Counted from the stretch's first letter, positions 16,377-25,408 are shown. The stretch: DNA of 64,000 nt from an uncultured Collinsella sp. (GCA_958437495.1 CAUBOH010000001.1:62001-126000); one strand, 5' to 3'. A program made the numbers and translations. Notes: generated by a model from the letters alone, not told the origin.

Positions 16377-17687
16377 ATGGACGAACTATTTCACGTCAGC
16401 GAGCGCAAGTCCACAATCGGGACCGAACTCCGCGCTGGACTGACAACGTTCCTGGCGATGGCCTACATCATCGCCGTCAACCCCGCGGTGCTCTCGGGCG
16501 CTGGCATCGATGCGGGAGCGCTCGCCTGCGCCACCTGCCTGGGCGCCGGCATCATGACCATCTGCATGGGCATCTTCGCCAACCGCCCGCTCGCCTGCGC
16601 GTCGGGCTTAGGCGTCAACGCGATGATCGCTGGAATCGCCACCACCGTCTGCGGCGGTGACTGGCACGTGGCCATGAGCGTCATCTTCCTCGAGGGTATC
16701 GTCATCTTGCTGCTCGTGCTCTGTGGCCTGCGCGAGGCCATCATGGACGCCATCCCGGTTGTTCTGCGTCACGCCATCTCGGTGGGTCTGGGCCTGTTCA
16801 TCGCCATGATTGGCCTGTGCGATGCCGGCATTATCACCGCTGGCGCCGGTACACTCGTCGGTCTGGGCGACATCACCTCCCCCACCTTCATCGTCGGCAT
16901 CATCTCCATCCTGGTGACGGTCGCCCTCGCCTGCCGCAACGTCCCCGGCTCGCTGCTCATCGGCATCGTCGTCGCCGTCATCGCCGGTATCCCCCTAGGT
17001 GTGACCCAGGCTCCGACCGGTATCATCGCCCCGCTCGACTTCTCGAGCATCGGTGGCCCCATCGCCGACGCCGGCGGCGTGCCCGCCATCGTCAAGGTCC
17101 TTACCGACCCCGCGCTCCTCGTCATCTCGTTCTCGCTGCTCATGAGTGATTTCTTCGACACCATGGGCACCGCGATGGCCGTGGCCAAGCAGGGCGAGTT
17201 CCTCACCGACGACGGCAACGTCGAGAATATCAAGGAGATCCTGATCGTCGACTCCGCCGCCGCTGCTGTGGGCGGTTTCATGGGCGTCTCCTCCATCACC
17301 ACCTTCGTCGAGTCCACCTCTGGCGCTGCCGACGGTGGCCGCACAGGCCTCACCTCTGTCACCACCGGCGTGCTGTTCATTCTCGCCGCGTTCTTCTCCC
17401 CCATCGTCACCATCGTTTCCAGCGCCGCCACCTGCGGTGCTCTGGTCTACGTCGGTTACCTCATGATGAGCGAGGCCTCCGAGATCGACTGGTCCGACGT
17501 GTCGCAGGGTTTCCCGGCGTTCATGATTGTCGCCGGCGTGCCCTTCACCTACTCCATCTCTGCCGGCATTGGCCTGGGCTTTATCGCCTACGTGATCGTC
17601 GCGCTCTTTAAGGGCGAGGCCTCCAAGATCAAGCCGCTCATGTGGATCGCAGCCCTTGCCTTCCTCGTCTACTTCTTCGTGGCGTAA
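16377..17687 (+). CDS. AzgA/GhxP-type purine permease (NCS2-like)
   Basis: 436 residues, about 12-14 membrane segments. The N-terminal ELRAGLTTFLAMAYIIAVNP motif and the central SDFFDTMGTAMAVA motif are those of adenine/guanine/hypoxanthine H+ symporters of the AzgA branch. The ATG at 16377 follows AGGAAAGGG; the in-frame start at 16320 is weaker. It is a single gene with its own terminator. Which purine base it prefers cannot be told from sequence. No purine riboswitch was recognised upstream. Confidence 0.9.
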   Translation: MDELFHVSERKSTIGTELRAGLTTFLAMAYIIAVNPAVLSGAGIDAGALACATCLGAGIMTICMGIFANRPLACASGLGVNAMIAGIATTVCGGDWHVAMSVIFLEGIVILLLVLCGLREAIMDAIPVVLRHAISVGLGLFIAMIGLCDAGIITAGAGTLVGLGDITSPTFIVGIISILVTVALACRNVPGSLLIGIVVAVIAGIPLGVTQAPTGIIAPLDFSSIGGPIADAGGVPAIVKVLTDPALLVISFSLLMSDFFDTMGTAMAVAKQGEFLTDDGNVENIKEILIVDSAAAAVGGFMGVSSITTFVESTSGAADGGRTGLTSVTTGVLFILAAFFSPIVTIVSSAATCGALVYVGYLMMSEASEIDWSDVSQGFPAFMIVAGVPFTYSISAGIGLGFIAYVIVALFKGEASKIKPLMWIAALAFLVYFFVA

Positions 17688-17714
17688 CGGCACAGCCTGC
17701 CAAAGCAAAACCAT

Positions 17715-17754
17715 AAGGCGCAGAGTCGTACCAAGCGGCTCTGCGCCTTTCTTT
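17715..17754 (+). terminator. intrinsic terminator of the purine permease
   Basis: AAGGCGCAGAG (17715-17725) pairs with CTCTGCGCCTT (17739-17749), followed by a T-rich stretch. Confidence 0.85.
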
Positions 17755-17824
17755 TGGCGACAGTCCCTACACCGACGTGCGACAATCGTGTTTGTAGATG
17801 TCGAAATGCAGAGAGAAGCCCGTC

Positions 17825-18490
17825 ATGAAAGCGTGCCGAAAGCAAATAACCGTTCATTCAAAGCATGCCGAAAGCGCACCCGTCGTCTATCTCCCCGTTG
17901 TCATGGGCGACGGCAGCGAGATTTATGACTGCTGCCAAGAGCTCGACTGCCCACCGTTCACCCTTGTCGCCATTGGCGGGCTCGATTGGAATCGCGAGCT
18001 GAGCCCTTGGGAATGCGACGGAACCGTACGCAATAGCGAGCCCTTTGGCGGACAGGCTGCCGGTTTTCTCGATGAGCTACTGAATCGGATAATCCCACAG
18101 GTCGAATCATCACTTCCCTGCCCGCCCACCTGGCGCGGCATTGCCGGTTACTCATTGGCAGGCCTCTTTTCGCTTTGGGCCCTCTGGCAGACCGATGTCT
18201 TTGACCGCGCCGCAAGCGCATCGGGCTCCCTGTGGTTTCCTGGCTTTATCGACTACGCGCACGAGCACACGATGTCGAACGCGCCCGATGCCGTCTATCT
18301 GTCACTCGGCAAAAAAGAGACCAAGACACCCAACCGCATGATGAGGCACGTGCTCGACGACACGCGCGCAATGGAAGAGCTACTCATCGAGCGAAGCATC
18401 CCAACAACGCTGGAACTCAACCCCGGCAATCACTTTGCCCAGACCGACCTGCGCATGGCCCACGCCATACACTGGATACTGACGCATTAA
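17825..18490 (+). CDS. alpha/beta hydrolase, putative esterase
   Basis: 221 residues. The nucleophile elbow is GYSLAG (about residue 110) and a late histidine lies in NPGNHF near the C-terminus, the order expected for esterase-D/Fes-like hydrolases. There is no signal peptide. The start is placed at the ATG at 17825 with a weak AGAGAAG site; the ATG at 17798 in the same frame has none. It sits alone between two transporters. The substrate is unknown; the family includes siderophore esterases and simple acyl esterases. Confidence 0.75.
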   Translation: MKACRKQITVHSKHAESAPVVYLPVVMGDGSEIYDCCQELDCPPFTLVAIGGLDWNRELSPWECDGTVRNSEPFGGQAAGFLDELLNRIIPQVESSLPCPPTWRGIAGYSLAGLFSLWALWQTDVFDRAASASGSLWFPGFIDYAHEHTMSNAPDAVYLSLGKKETKTPNRMMRHVLDDTRAMEELLIERSIPTTLELNPGNHFAQTDLRMAHAIHWILTH

Positions 18491-18527
18491 AAATGGCGCC
18501 CACGCGTACGCATGGGCGCCATTTTTT
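18490..18527. terminator. bidirectional intrinsic terminator
   Basis: AAAATGGCGCCCA (18490-18502) pairs with TGGGCGCCATTTT (18513-18525). It lies between the convergent esterase and uraA genes and has A and T tracts on both sides. Confidence 0.9.
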
Positions 18528-18547
18528 GATTTAGCTGAACACAACTA

Positions 18548-19882
18548 CTACTCGACAGTCTCCTCGAGTTCTGAAACATCGAACTCAAAATCATTGCCGG
18601 GCAGAATCGCGTTGAGCACGATACCCACCAGCGAGCCCACGGCAAGGCCCGAAAGCGAAATCGTCACGCCGCCCAGTTCCAGCACGATGGCGCCGGCGGT
18701 GCTGTACGCAATGCCGAGAGAAAGCACGAGCACCAGCGCGGCCACCAGCACGTTGCGGTTGTTCTGGAAATCGACCTGGTTCTCGATGAGGTTGCGGACG
18801 CCCACAGCGCTGATCATGCCATAGAGCACGAGCGACACGCCGCCGATAACGCATGCCGGCATGGCAGCGATGACCGCGGCGAACTTGGGGCAGAACGAAA
18901 GCACGATGGCGCAACACGCGGCAATGCGGATCACGCGCGGGTCGAACACGCGCGTCAGAGCGAGCACGCCGGTGTTCTCGCCATAGGTAGTGTTGGCCGG
19001 AGCGCCAAAGAGTGAAGCCAGAATCGTGGCAAGACCATCGCCGAGCAGCGTGCGATGCAGGCCGGGGTCGGCAATGTAGTTGCGCTCGCAGGTGGAGCCA
19101 ATAGCGGAGATATCACCGATATGCTCGATCATGGTTGCAAAGGCCAGCGGCATGATAGTGATGATAGCCGTCGTGGCGCGGCCGCTATCAAACTGCGGCC
19201 CAAAGAGTGCAAACACCGTGTTGTCCCACACGACGGGCAAGCCAACCCAGGGAGCGGCTGCGACGCCCGAAAAATCGACCTCGCCCAGAGCAGTCGCAAC
19301 GGCATAGCTCACCACAACGCCCAGCAAAATCGGCACAATCTTGACCATGCCGCGGCCCCAGATGTTGCAGATCACGATAACGGCAACGGCAATGACAGCC
19401 ACAAGCCAGTTGGTCTGGCAGTTGGCAATAGCGGAACTTGCCAGGATCAAGCCGATGGAAATGACGATGGGGCCAGTCACCACCGGCGGGAAGAAGCGCA
19501 TGACGCGCTTGGCGCCAAACGCACGGAAGAGTGCCGCCAGCACCGGGTAGAGCAATCCGGCGCAGGCAACGCCCAGACAAGCGTAAGGCAATAGCTCGGC
19601 CTCGCCATTGGGCGCGATGGCGGCATAACCGGCAATAAAGGCAAACGATGAGCCCAAGAATGCGGGGACCTTACCGCGCGACAGAAAGTGGAACAGCAGC
19701 GTGCCCAAGCCGGCAAACAAAAGCGTTGACGATACCGAGAGACCGGTGAGCACGGGCACCAGCACCGTGGCGCCAAACATGGCAAACAGGTGCTGCAGGC
19801 CGAGCAAAAACATGCGCGGGCGGCCGAGCGACGATGCATCGTAGATGGCATCGGTGACGGCGGGCGTCGAAGACTGGGACAT
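18548..19882 (-). CDS. uraA: uracil permease UraA-like (NCS2)
   Basis: 444 residues, 14 membrane segments. The N-terminal LQHLFAMFGATVLVPVLTG and the ALGSSFAF-type half-helix (here FLGSSFAFIAGY) are NCS2 marks, with closest resemblance to H+:uracil symporters. The start at 19882 follows GAAAGGACTTCC. It is the second gene of the strand after the MetE-like gene, with a 122-base gap, so it may have its own promoter. No PyrR attenuator was recognised in the leader. A xanthine permease is the main alternative. Confidence 0.88.
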   Translation of the reverse strand: MSQSSTPAVTDAIYDASSLGRPRMFLLGLQHLFAMFGATVLVPVLTGLSVSSTLLFAGLGTLLFHFLSRGKVPAFLGSSFAFIAGYAAIAPNGEAELLPYACLGVACAGLLYPVLAALFRAFGAKRVMRFFPPVVTGPIVISIGLILASSAIANCQTNWLVAVIAVAVIVICNIWGRGMVKIVPILLGVVVSYAVATALGEVDFSGVAAAPWVGLPVVWDNTVFALFGPQFDSGRATTAIITIMPLAFATMIEHIGDISAIGSTCERNYIADPGLHRTLLGDGLATILASLFGAPANTTYGENTGVLALTRVFDPRVIRIAACCAIVLSFCPKFAAVIAAMPACVIGGVSLVLYGMISAVGVRNLIENQVDFQNNRNVLVAALVLVLSLGIAYSTAGAIVLELGGVTISLSGLAVGSLVGIVLNAILPGNDFEFDVSELEETVE

Positions 19883-20004
19883 GGAAGTCCTTTCGAATGG
19901 AAGGGCGATCAGGCATATCGGATAACCTGCCCGAACGATACGATCCGAACCATTGTACGCGATACGCCACGTCTCGCACGCGCCGTCACCTGCAAACGGT
20001 AGCG

Positions 20005-21138
20005 TTACTTCCAAACGCGCTCGGCAATACGCCTGACCAGCGCGATCTTTGCCCACTGCTCATCCTCGGTCAGCTTATTGCCAATCTCGCAGCTGGCAAA
20101 GCCACACTGCGGAGACAGATACAGGTTCTCAAGCGGCACGTACTTCGCGGCTTCGCGGATGCGCTCGACGATAGCGTCCTCGTTCTCGAGCGCTGCCGCC
20201 TTGGTGGTTACCAAGCCCAGCACGACCTTCTTGCCCGGGGCAACGTACTTGAGCGGCTCAAAACCACCGGCGCGCGGTGTGTCGAACTCCAGATAGAACG
20301 CATCGACGTTCTCGTGTGCGAACAGGTACGGCGCGATGGGATCGTAGCCGCCCTCAAAGGCATAGGTGGAGTGGTAGTTGCCGCGGCATACATGCGTGTT
20401 GATGACCAGATCGTCGGGCTTGCCCTCGATGGCGGCGTTGTTGAGCGCCACGCCCAACTCGCTTACTTTTTGCAGGTCGACCGGGCTCATGCCGGTCTTT
20501 GCCACGAAATCGGTGTCGCAGTAGATACCCCAAGTACAGTCATCAAATTGAATGTTGCGGCAGCCTGCGGCATACAGGTCGGCAATCACGGTGCGGTATG
20601 CTGCGGCGATGGCATCGGCGAGCTCTTCGTCGGTCTTGTAGACGGCGCGCAGGCTCTCCTGCTGGCCATCGCAGCGGTCGAGCGTGACTTCGGAAAACGT
20701 CTGGATCGGCGCCGGAATGGTCTGTCGCGCGACCTGGCCCTCCCCCTCGAGCGCCTTGACAAATTTGAAGTGCTCGACGAACGGATGATTCTCGCCGCTA
20801 ATGGGACCGGTAACCACAGCGGTGTCGGCCGTCGTCTCCTCGTCGTGGAACATATAACCCGTGCGTGAGGTGCGGCGCTCAATGCCGTTAAGGCCCCACA
20901 TAAAATCGAGGTGCCAGTAACTGCGGCGGAACTCGCCATCGGTGATAACCTGCAGGCCGGCGGCCTTCTGCTTGGCTACCAAATCGCGAATGGCCTCGTC
21001 CTCGACGGCCTTAAGGCCGGCGGCGTCGAGCGTGCCCGCGGCATAGGCGGCACGGGCGTCCTTCACGGCCTGGGGACGGAGAAAACTGCCGACGATATCG
21101 GCGCGAAACGGCGCGTTCGGTTGAATCGAGGTGCTCAT
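20005..21138 (-). CDS. MetE C-terminal-domain-like methyltransferase (YxjG/YxjH type)
   Basis: 377-residue zinc methyltransferase resembling the catalytic half of cobalamin-independent methionine synthase. Visible marks are the DGEFRRSYW segment, a THVCRGN zinc-ligand region and a SPQCGFAS cysteine near the C-terminus. It lacks the N-terminal half of MetE, so it probably uses a simple methyl donor rather than long-chain folate. AAGGAGATATCT precedes the ATG at 21138. The LysR gene just upstream and a 12-bp inverted repeat in its promoter point to methionine-linked control (inference). Confidence 0.88.
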   Translation of the reverse strand: MSTSIQPNAPFRADIVGSFLRPQAVKDARAAYAAGTLDAAGLKAVEDEAIRDLVAKQKAAGLQVITDGEFRRSYWHLDFMWGLNGIERRTSRTGYMFHDEETTADTAVVTGPISGENHPFVEHFKFVKALEGEGQVARQTIPAPIQTFSEVTLDRCDGQQESLRAVYKTDEELADAIAAAYRTVIADLYAAGCRNIQFDDCTWGIYCDTDFVAKTGMSPVDLQKVSELGVALNNAAIEGKPDDLVINTHVCRGNYHSTYAFEGGYDPIAPYLFAHENVDAFYLEFDTPRAGGFEPLKYVAPGKKVVLGLVTTKAAALENEDAIVERIREAAKYVPLENLYLSPQCGFASCEIGNKLTEDEQWAKIALVRRIAERVWK

Positions 21139-21220
21139 AGATATCTCCTTTTGCATTGGTTGCTTTACCGAGACAGAGTATGAGCGTTCATATGGCCATC
21201 GTAAAATATACGTTTATAAC

Positions 21221-21251
21221 AGTTTGATATAGATGTTTCCTATATCAAACT
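21221..21251. promoter_or_regulatory. 12-bp inverted repeat in the promoter of the MetE-like gene
   Basis: AGTTTGATATAG (21221-21232) and CTATATCAAACT (21240-21251) with 7 bases between. The region is AT-rich against a GC-rich background. The most likely binder is the LysR protein encoded immediately upstream. Confidence 0.6.
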
Positions 21252-21293
21252 GAACTGCCATAAAGAAATTTGACCCGCGCGGAGCACAGCAGC

Positions 21294-22190
21294 CTAGATA
21301 TGCTGACGAATCGCGTCGATATAGGCCTGCCCATAGCGCGTGAGCGTCGTATTTTTGCGCGTGATAATGCCGATCTCCATGTACTCGTCTACATCGAGCG
21401 GAATCGAGATAATGCCGGGGCCGTTAAGTTCATGGCTGATCACGCCCGAACACACCGTGTAGCCGTTGAGGCCCATTGCCAGGTTAAACAACGTCGCACG
21501 GTCGCGCACACGGATATTCTTGCGACGCTCAAAGGTCGAGGTCAGCTCCTCAGAATAATAAAACGAGTTATAGCTGCCCTGCTCATAGGACAGGAACGGG
21601 TAGTCTTCCAAGTCCTCGAGCATCACACTCGAGCGGCCCGCCAGCGGATGGTCGGCGCACACGAAGACATGCGGCGTGGCGCAGAAGAGCCCTTCGAACA
21701 CGAGCTCGTTGGCCGCCAACATGCGCTCGATGACCTCGCGATTGTGCTCCGACAGATACAGGATGCCGAGCTCGCTTTTCATGTGCGCGACGTCCTCGAT
21801 AATCTCGTGGGTTTGCTCCTCGCGCAGGGTAAAGTCGTAACGCGCGGCATCGAACTCGCGGATCACGTCAACAAACGCGTTAACGGCAAAGGAATAATGC
21901 TGGCAACTCACGCTAAAGTGCGGCACCTGCTCGGATGTGCCCTTGTACTTGCCCTCGAGCAGATCGGCCTGGTCGAGCACCTGACGCGCATAGCCCAAGA
22001 AGGTCTCACCTTCCTCGGACACAACGACGCCCTTGTTAGTGCGCTCAAAGATGTGCACACCCATCTCGTTTTCGAGATCGCGAATCGACGCGGTAATCGA
22101 AGGCTGCGACACAAAGAGCCGGCGCGAGGCCTCGGTGATGCTGCCGCATTCGGCAACCTTTACAACATATCTGAGCTGCTGAAGCTTCAT
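21294..22190 (-). CDS. LysR-family regulator, CysB/MtaR-like
   Basis: 298 residues. The helix-turn-helix (LQQLRYVVKVAECGSITEASRRLFVSQPSI) is close to regulators of sulfur amino acid genes in Gram-positives. The start is at the ATG at 22190 with GGAGAAGGCT before it; longer in-frame extensions have no homology. It lies between the HAD gene (10 bases away, same strand) and the MetE-like gene. It probably controls the latter through the inverted repeat at 21221. Confidence 0.9.
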   Translation of the reverse strand: MKLQQLRYVVKVAECGSITEASRRLFVSQPSITASIRDLENEMGVHIFERTNKGVVVSEEGETFLGYARQVLDQADLLEGKYKGTSEQVPHFSVSCQHYSFAVNAFVDVIREFDAARYDFTLREEQTHEIIEDVAHMKSELGILYLSEHNREVIERMLAANELVFEGLFCATPHVFVCADHPLAGRSSVMLEDLEDYPFLSYEQGSYNSFYYSEELTSTFERRKNIRVRDRATLFNLAMGLNGYTVCSGVISHELNGPGIISIPLDVDEYMEIGIITRKNTTLTRYGQAYIDAIRQHI

Positions 22191-22200
22191 AGCCTTCTCC

Positions 22201-23109
22201 CTAGACGTTCGTGACGCCAAAACCCGCCGCGTCCATTTGGCACATAAACGACGGCATCTCCCCCGTCGCGGCGCAGGCGGCAATCTGATGTAGAGCCCCG
22301 GCGACCGCATCATCTGCCGCAGCGCCAATATGCCAGCGCGCGGCAGCCGTGACGGCCTCGTTGGCATTGGCGACTGCAACGGAGTTGGGAACGGCATCAA
22401 TCATGGGCAGATCGTTATCGGAATCGCCGAATACGGCCACCTCGTCGGGCGTCAGGCCCAAAGCGCGCGCCAGCTCCAGCGCAGCGCAGCCCTTGTCCCA
22501 ATCAGCAGGAAGGATGTCAAACAGGCGCACTCGGTTGTTGGGAAACACAAGCGAGAGTTCCGGCACCTCAGCGGCAACGCGCTCGCGTAGCTCCGCGAGC
22601 TCCTCACGCGAACGGGCACTCCAGATATTCGACTTAAACACCGGCGCGTCATCGACGACGGGACGGCACGGGGCCTCTTCGCCTTTGAGCCACGCGTTGC
22701 CGCCCGACTCCATGGCGCGACGAACGCGCTCGGGGTCACTCGTCACGCAATAGGAATCGTTGCCCCAAAAGTCATCGCCCAGGCTGTAGACTTTTAGAAA
22801 TGTATCGTCGGTCTCTTGCTCCAGGTAGTCGGCCAAACGCATCAGAGCATCGTTGTCGATTGCGCGCGAGGTGACTACTTCGCCGTCGACAAACATCACC
22901 TGGCCGTTACAGAACGCACCAGTCGAAAAACACTCGGAACGGTTTTTGAACATCCAGCCCATCGCGGACGGCTGACGACCCGAAACCGGGCCAAAGTGCA
23001 GACCCGCCGCTTGCATGGCATGAATACCCTCAATGGCGTAGTCGCTGGCGCCATCATGCCCGGCTGGAATCAGCGTATCGTCCATATCGGTCAGCACAAG
23101 TTTGATCAT
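22201..23109 (-). CDS. Cof-type HAD hydrolase
   Basis: 302 residues. Motif I is LTDMDDTL at the N-terminus and motif IV is GDSDNDLPMI, with a type IIB cap in between; these phosphatases act on sugar phosphates or cofactors. The start is the ATG at 23109 with GGGGGA 5 bases upstream. The gene is followed by the LysR gene after 10 bases, so the two form an operon. The substrate is not predictable. Confidence 0.9.
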   Translation of the reverse strand: MIKLVLTDMDDTLIPAGHDGASDYAIEGIHAMQAAGLHFGPVSGRQPSAMGWMFKNRSECFSTGAFCNGQVMFVDGEVVTSRAIDNDALMRLADYLEQETDDTFLKVYSLGDDFWGNDSYCVTSDPERVRRAMESGGNAWLKGEEAPCRPVVDDAPVFKSNIWSARSREELAELRERVAAEVPELSLVFPNNRVRLFDILPADWDKGCAALELARALGLTPDEVAVFGDSDNDLPMIDAVPNSVAVANANEAVTAAARWHIGAAADDAVAGALHQIAACAATGEMPSFMCQMDAAGFGVTNV

Positions 23110-23146
23110 AGAGTCCCCCGTCATTTTCACCGTATCCATTGTAACG

Positions 23147-23247
23147 ACCTGTCAATAAGGGACAGGCATATTTGGCAGGTTTTATCTGGGAAAATGCAAC
23201 GCCCCTGTTGCCATCTGCCAAAATAAACCTGTCCCTTTTTGGCAGGT
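23147..23247. repeat. REP-like family 1, inverted doublet
   Basis: Reverse-strand copy at 23147-23192 (contains TTTGGCAGGTTTTATCTGGG) and forward copy at about 23213-23247 (CTGCCAAAATAAACCTGTCC onwards), separated by about 20 bases. This head-to-head pairing is the classic arrangement of REP doublets. It lies between the HAD gene start and the TPP riboswitch. Confidence 0.7.
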
Positions 23248-23273
23248 GCGCTAGTATAGGGAACAACAGATTC

Positions 23274-23367
23274 GATGCGGGAGTGCCGGCGGTGCAAACC
23301 ACAAGGCTGAGAGGGCATGGGGCCCAATCCTTTGAACCTGTCAGTTAATGCTGGCGTAGGGAGCATG
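23274..23367 (+). ncRNA. TPP (THI-element) riboswitch
   Basis: Thiamine pyrophosphate aptamer. The conserved blocks appear in order: GGGAGTGCC, CTGAGAGG, GAACCTGTCAGTTAATGC and GGCGTAGGGA. ATGC at the start pairs with GCAT at the end to close P1. It precedes thiM, and a full terminator hairpin follows, so ligand binding should stop transcription. Confidence 0.95.
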
Positions 23368-23378
23368 CCGCCTTTACA

Positions 23379-23408
23379 GGGGCGCTGTCTATGCACAGCG
23401 CCCCTTTT
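23379..23408 (+). terminator. terminator of the TPP riboswitch expression platform
   Basis: GGGGCGCTGT (23379-23388) pairs with ACAGCGCCCC (23395-23404), followed by TTTT. Only 22 bases separate it from the thiM start. Confidence 0.9.
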
Positions 23409-23430
23409 CTATGCCAAGGAGGCATGTGCA

Positions 23431-24270
23431 GTGATTGATTCGGAACAGCTTAAGCAACATATGGTCAAGGCGGTGGACGAGATTCGCGCCACCAATCCGA
23501 TGGCCGGCTCCATCACCAACACGGTGACGATCGACTTTGTCGCCAACGCGCAGCTCGCCGTGGGCGGATCGGCCGCCATGGTCTATCTGCCCGACGAGGG
23601 CGAGGCGCTCGTTGCCGGCGGCGGCGCCATCTATCTCAATATGGGCACGCTCTTCCCCATCTACGAGCAGACGATTCCCCGCGCGGCCAAGGCGGCACAC
23701 GACGCCGGCAAGCCCTGGGTGCTCGATCCGGTGGGTCTGGGCATCGGCAGCCTGCGCACCCAGCTGGTAAACGAGCTCAAGCAGTACAAGCCCACCATCG
23801 TGCGCGGCAACGCCTCCGAGATCATCGCGCTTGCCGGCCTGTGGGGTCTTGAGGGCGAGGCGGCCAATCTGAGCCGCATACGTGGCGTCGATACCACCGA
23901 CACGGTCGACGCCGCCCGCGATGCTGCCGTGGCACTCGCCCGCTACACCGGCGGCGCCGTGGTCGTCTCGGGCGAAGTCGACCTGATTACCGACGGCACG
24001 ACCGTGGCCAAGTCCCACGGCGGCAGCCCGCTCATGTCCAAGATCACCGGTTGCGGTTGCTCGCAGGGCGGCGTGCTGGCCGTGTACGCCTGCGCTGCCG
24101 ATCCGTTTACGGCAGCCGTCTGCGGTACCGCCGTCTACAACGTCGCCGGCACGCGTGCCGCCGCTGTCGCCGATGCCCCGGCAAGCTTTAAGGTCGCCTT
24201 TATCGACGAGCTCTACCGCGCAACCGCCCAGGATATTGCCGATAACCGACTCGAGCTCGAGGAGGCATAA
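23431..24270 (+). CDS. thiM: hydroxyethylthiazole kinase ThiM
   Basis: Phosphorylates 4-methyl-5-(2-hydroxyethyl)thiazole in thiamine salvage. The 279-residue ribokinase-like protein shows NPMAGSITNTVT, the WVLDPVGLG block, PTIVRGNASEI and the KITGCGCSQGG active-site cysteine region. The start is a GTG at 23431 with AAGGAGG 8 bases upstream; more distant ATGs in the frame fall inside the riboswitch. It is the first gene of thiM - thiamine-binding protein - thiE, under the TPP riboswitch. Confidence 0.96.
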   Translation: MIDSEQLKQHMVKAVDEIRATNPMAGSITNTVTIDFVANAQLAVGGSAAMVYLPDEGEALVAGGGAIYLNMGTLFPIYEQTIPRAAKAAHDAGKPWVLDPVGLGIGSLRTQLVNELKQYKPTIVRGNASEIIALAGLWGLEGEAANLSRIRGVDTTDTVDAARDAAVALARYTGGAVVVSGEVDLITDGTTVAKSHGGSPLMSKITGCGCSQGGVLAVYACAADPFTAAVCGTAVYNVAGTRAAAVADAPASFKVAFIDELYRATAQDIADNRLELEEA

Positions 24271-24273
24271 GCC

Positions 24274-24615
24274 ATGTCCGAGCCCGCAACCGCTGCCGGC
24301 ATGAACACACTCGTCGCCGTGGCCATCGCCCCGTGCGGCACCGGCGATGAACTGTCCGCCGAGGTCGCCGAGGTCGTGCGTGTCATTCGCGAGAGCGGCC
24401 TTCCCAACCGCACCACCTCGATGTTCACCGAGATCGAGGGCGACTGGGACGAGGTCATGCAGGTCGTGCACGACGCAACCTTTGTGTTGGCGAGCAAGGG
24501 CATCCGCACCGAAGTCGTGCTCAAAGCCGATATTCGGCCCGGATTTACCGACACCATGACCGGCAAGCTCGAGCGCATGGAAGCACAGATCAAGAAACAG
24601 GAGGAAGCACGATGA
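24274..24615 (+). CDS. MTH1187/YkoF-type thiamine-binding protein
   Basis: 113 residues of the MTH1187 (formerly DUF77) family, a ferredoxin-like fold that binds thiamine. The pattern AVAIAPCGTGDELSAEV then TEIEGDWDEVMQVVHDA is diagnostic. It starts 3 bases after thiM and overlaps thiE by 4 bases (ATGA), so it is translationally coupled within the operon. No transporter genes accompany it here, so it more likely buffers or delivers a thiamine precursor in the cytosol than acts as an ABC-transporter part. Confidence 0.88.
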   Translation: MSEPATAAGMNTLVAVAIAPCGTGDELSAEVAEVVRVIRESGLPNRTTSMFTEIEGDWDEVMQVVHDATFVLASKGIRTEVVLKADIRPGFTDTMTGKLERMEAQIKKQEEAR

Positions 24616-25307
24616 GCATCCGCGACAACCTTGATATCTCGGCCTATCTGGTACTCGGCCCCGAAAACACGCTCGGGCGCCCCGTGGGCGATGTGGTGGC
24701 CCAGGCACTCGACGCCGGCTTTACCTGCATCCAGGTGCGCTCCAAGGTGGCAAGCGCCCGCGAGATCATTGCACTGACCGGCGACGCCGCGCAGGCAATC
24801 GCACAGGCCGGCAAGACCGGTCAGGTCGCCTTGCTAATCGATGACCGCCTTGACTGCGTACTCGCCGCACGCGAGCAGGGCATTGCCGTCGACGGCGTGC
24901 ACGTGGGCCAGAGCGACATTCCCGTCGAGGTCTGCCGCAGGCTGCTGGGCCCCGATGCCATTGTGGGCCTTTCGGCCCGTTGCGAGGAGATGCTCGAGTA
25001 CGTCAAGACCGCCGACATGAGCCTGGTCGACTACCTGGGCATCGGCCCGCTCCACGAGACCGAGACCAAGCGCGACTGCGGACGCGCGGCCGACGGCTCT
25101 ATCATCACCAAGAGCTTTGAGGACCTGGCCGCACTCCACGCGGCAAGCCCCGTGCCCATCGTGGTGGGCGGCGGCGTTAAGACAGCCGACTTGCCGCAGC
25201 TTAAGGCCACCGGCGTCGACGGCTTCTTTGTGGTGAGCGCCGTCTGCAGCGCCGACGACCCCTACGCCGCAGCCAAGGAGCTTGTCGACACCTGGCAGCA
25301 GGCATAG
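24612..25307 (+). CDS. thiE: thiamine phosphate synthase ThiE
   Basis: Joins hydroxymethylpyrimidine diphosphate to thiazole phosphate, giving thiamine phosphate. 231-residue TIM barrel with CIQVRSK, LLIDDRLD, GVHVGQSD, IGPLHETETK and the phosphate loop VVGGGV. It starts inside the stop of the thiamine-binding protein gene. With thiM it forms a thiazole salvage route; a HMP kinase (ThiD) is not in the window. Confidence 0.96.
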   Translation: MSIRDNLDISAYLVLGPENTLGRPVGDVVAQALDAGFTCIQVRSKVASAREIIALTGDAAQAIAQAGKTGQVALLIDDRLDCVLAAREQGIAVDGVHVGQSDIPVEVCRRLLGPDAIVGLSARCEEMLEYVKTADMSLVDYLGIGPLHETETKRDCGRAADGSIITKSFEDLAALHAASPVPIVVGGGVKTADLPQLKATGVDGFFVVSAVCSADDPYAAAKELVDTWQQA

Positions 25308-25349
25308 GCATAGGCCGAGCAGCTGATTCGCAGCCTCATATCTTCAGCA

Positions 25350-25399
25350 ATGGAAAGCGCATCCCAGTTTGGACGTCCATTCTGGGATGCGCTTTCCAT
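25350..25399. terminator. 18-bp perfect hairpin between convergent genes
   Basis: ATGGAAAGCGCATCCCAG (25350-25367) pairs with 25382-25399 without mismatch, loop of 14. There is no strong T tract; probable bidirectional transcript end for thiE and the patatin gene. Confidence 0.65.
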
Positions 25400-25408
25400 A
25401 TGCGACCC

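Noticed and set aside
21157..21293. SAM or cobalamin riboswitch before the MetE-like gene
   Set aside because: The region is AT-rich with one simple dyad; none of the conserved aptamer blocks appear.
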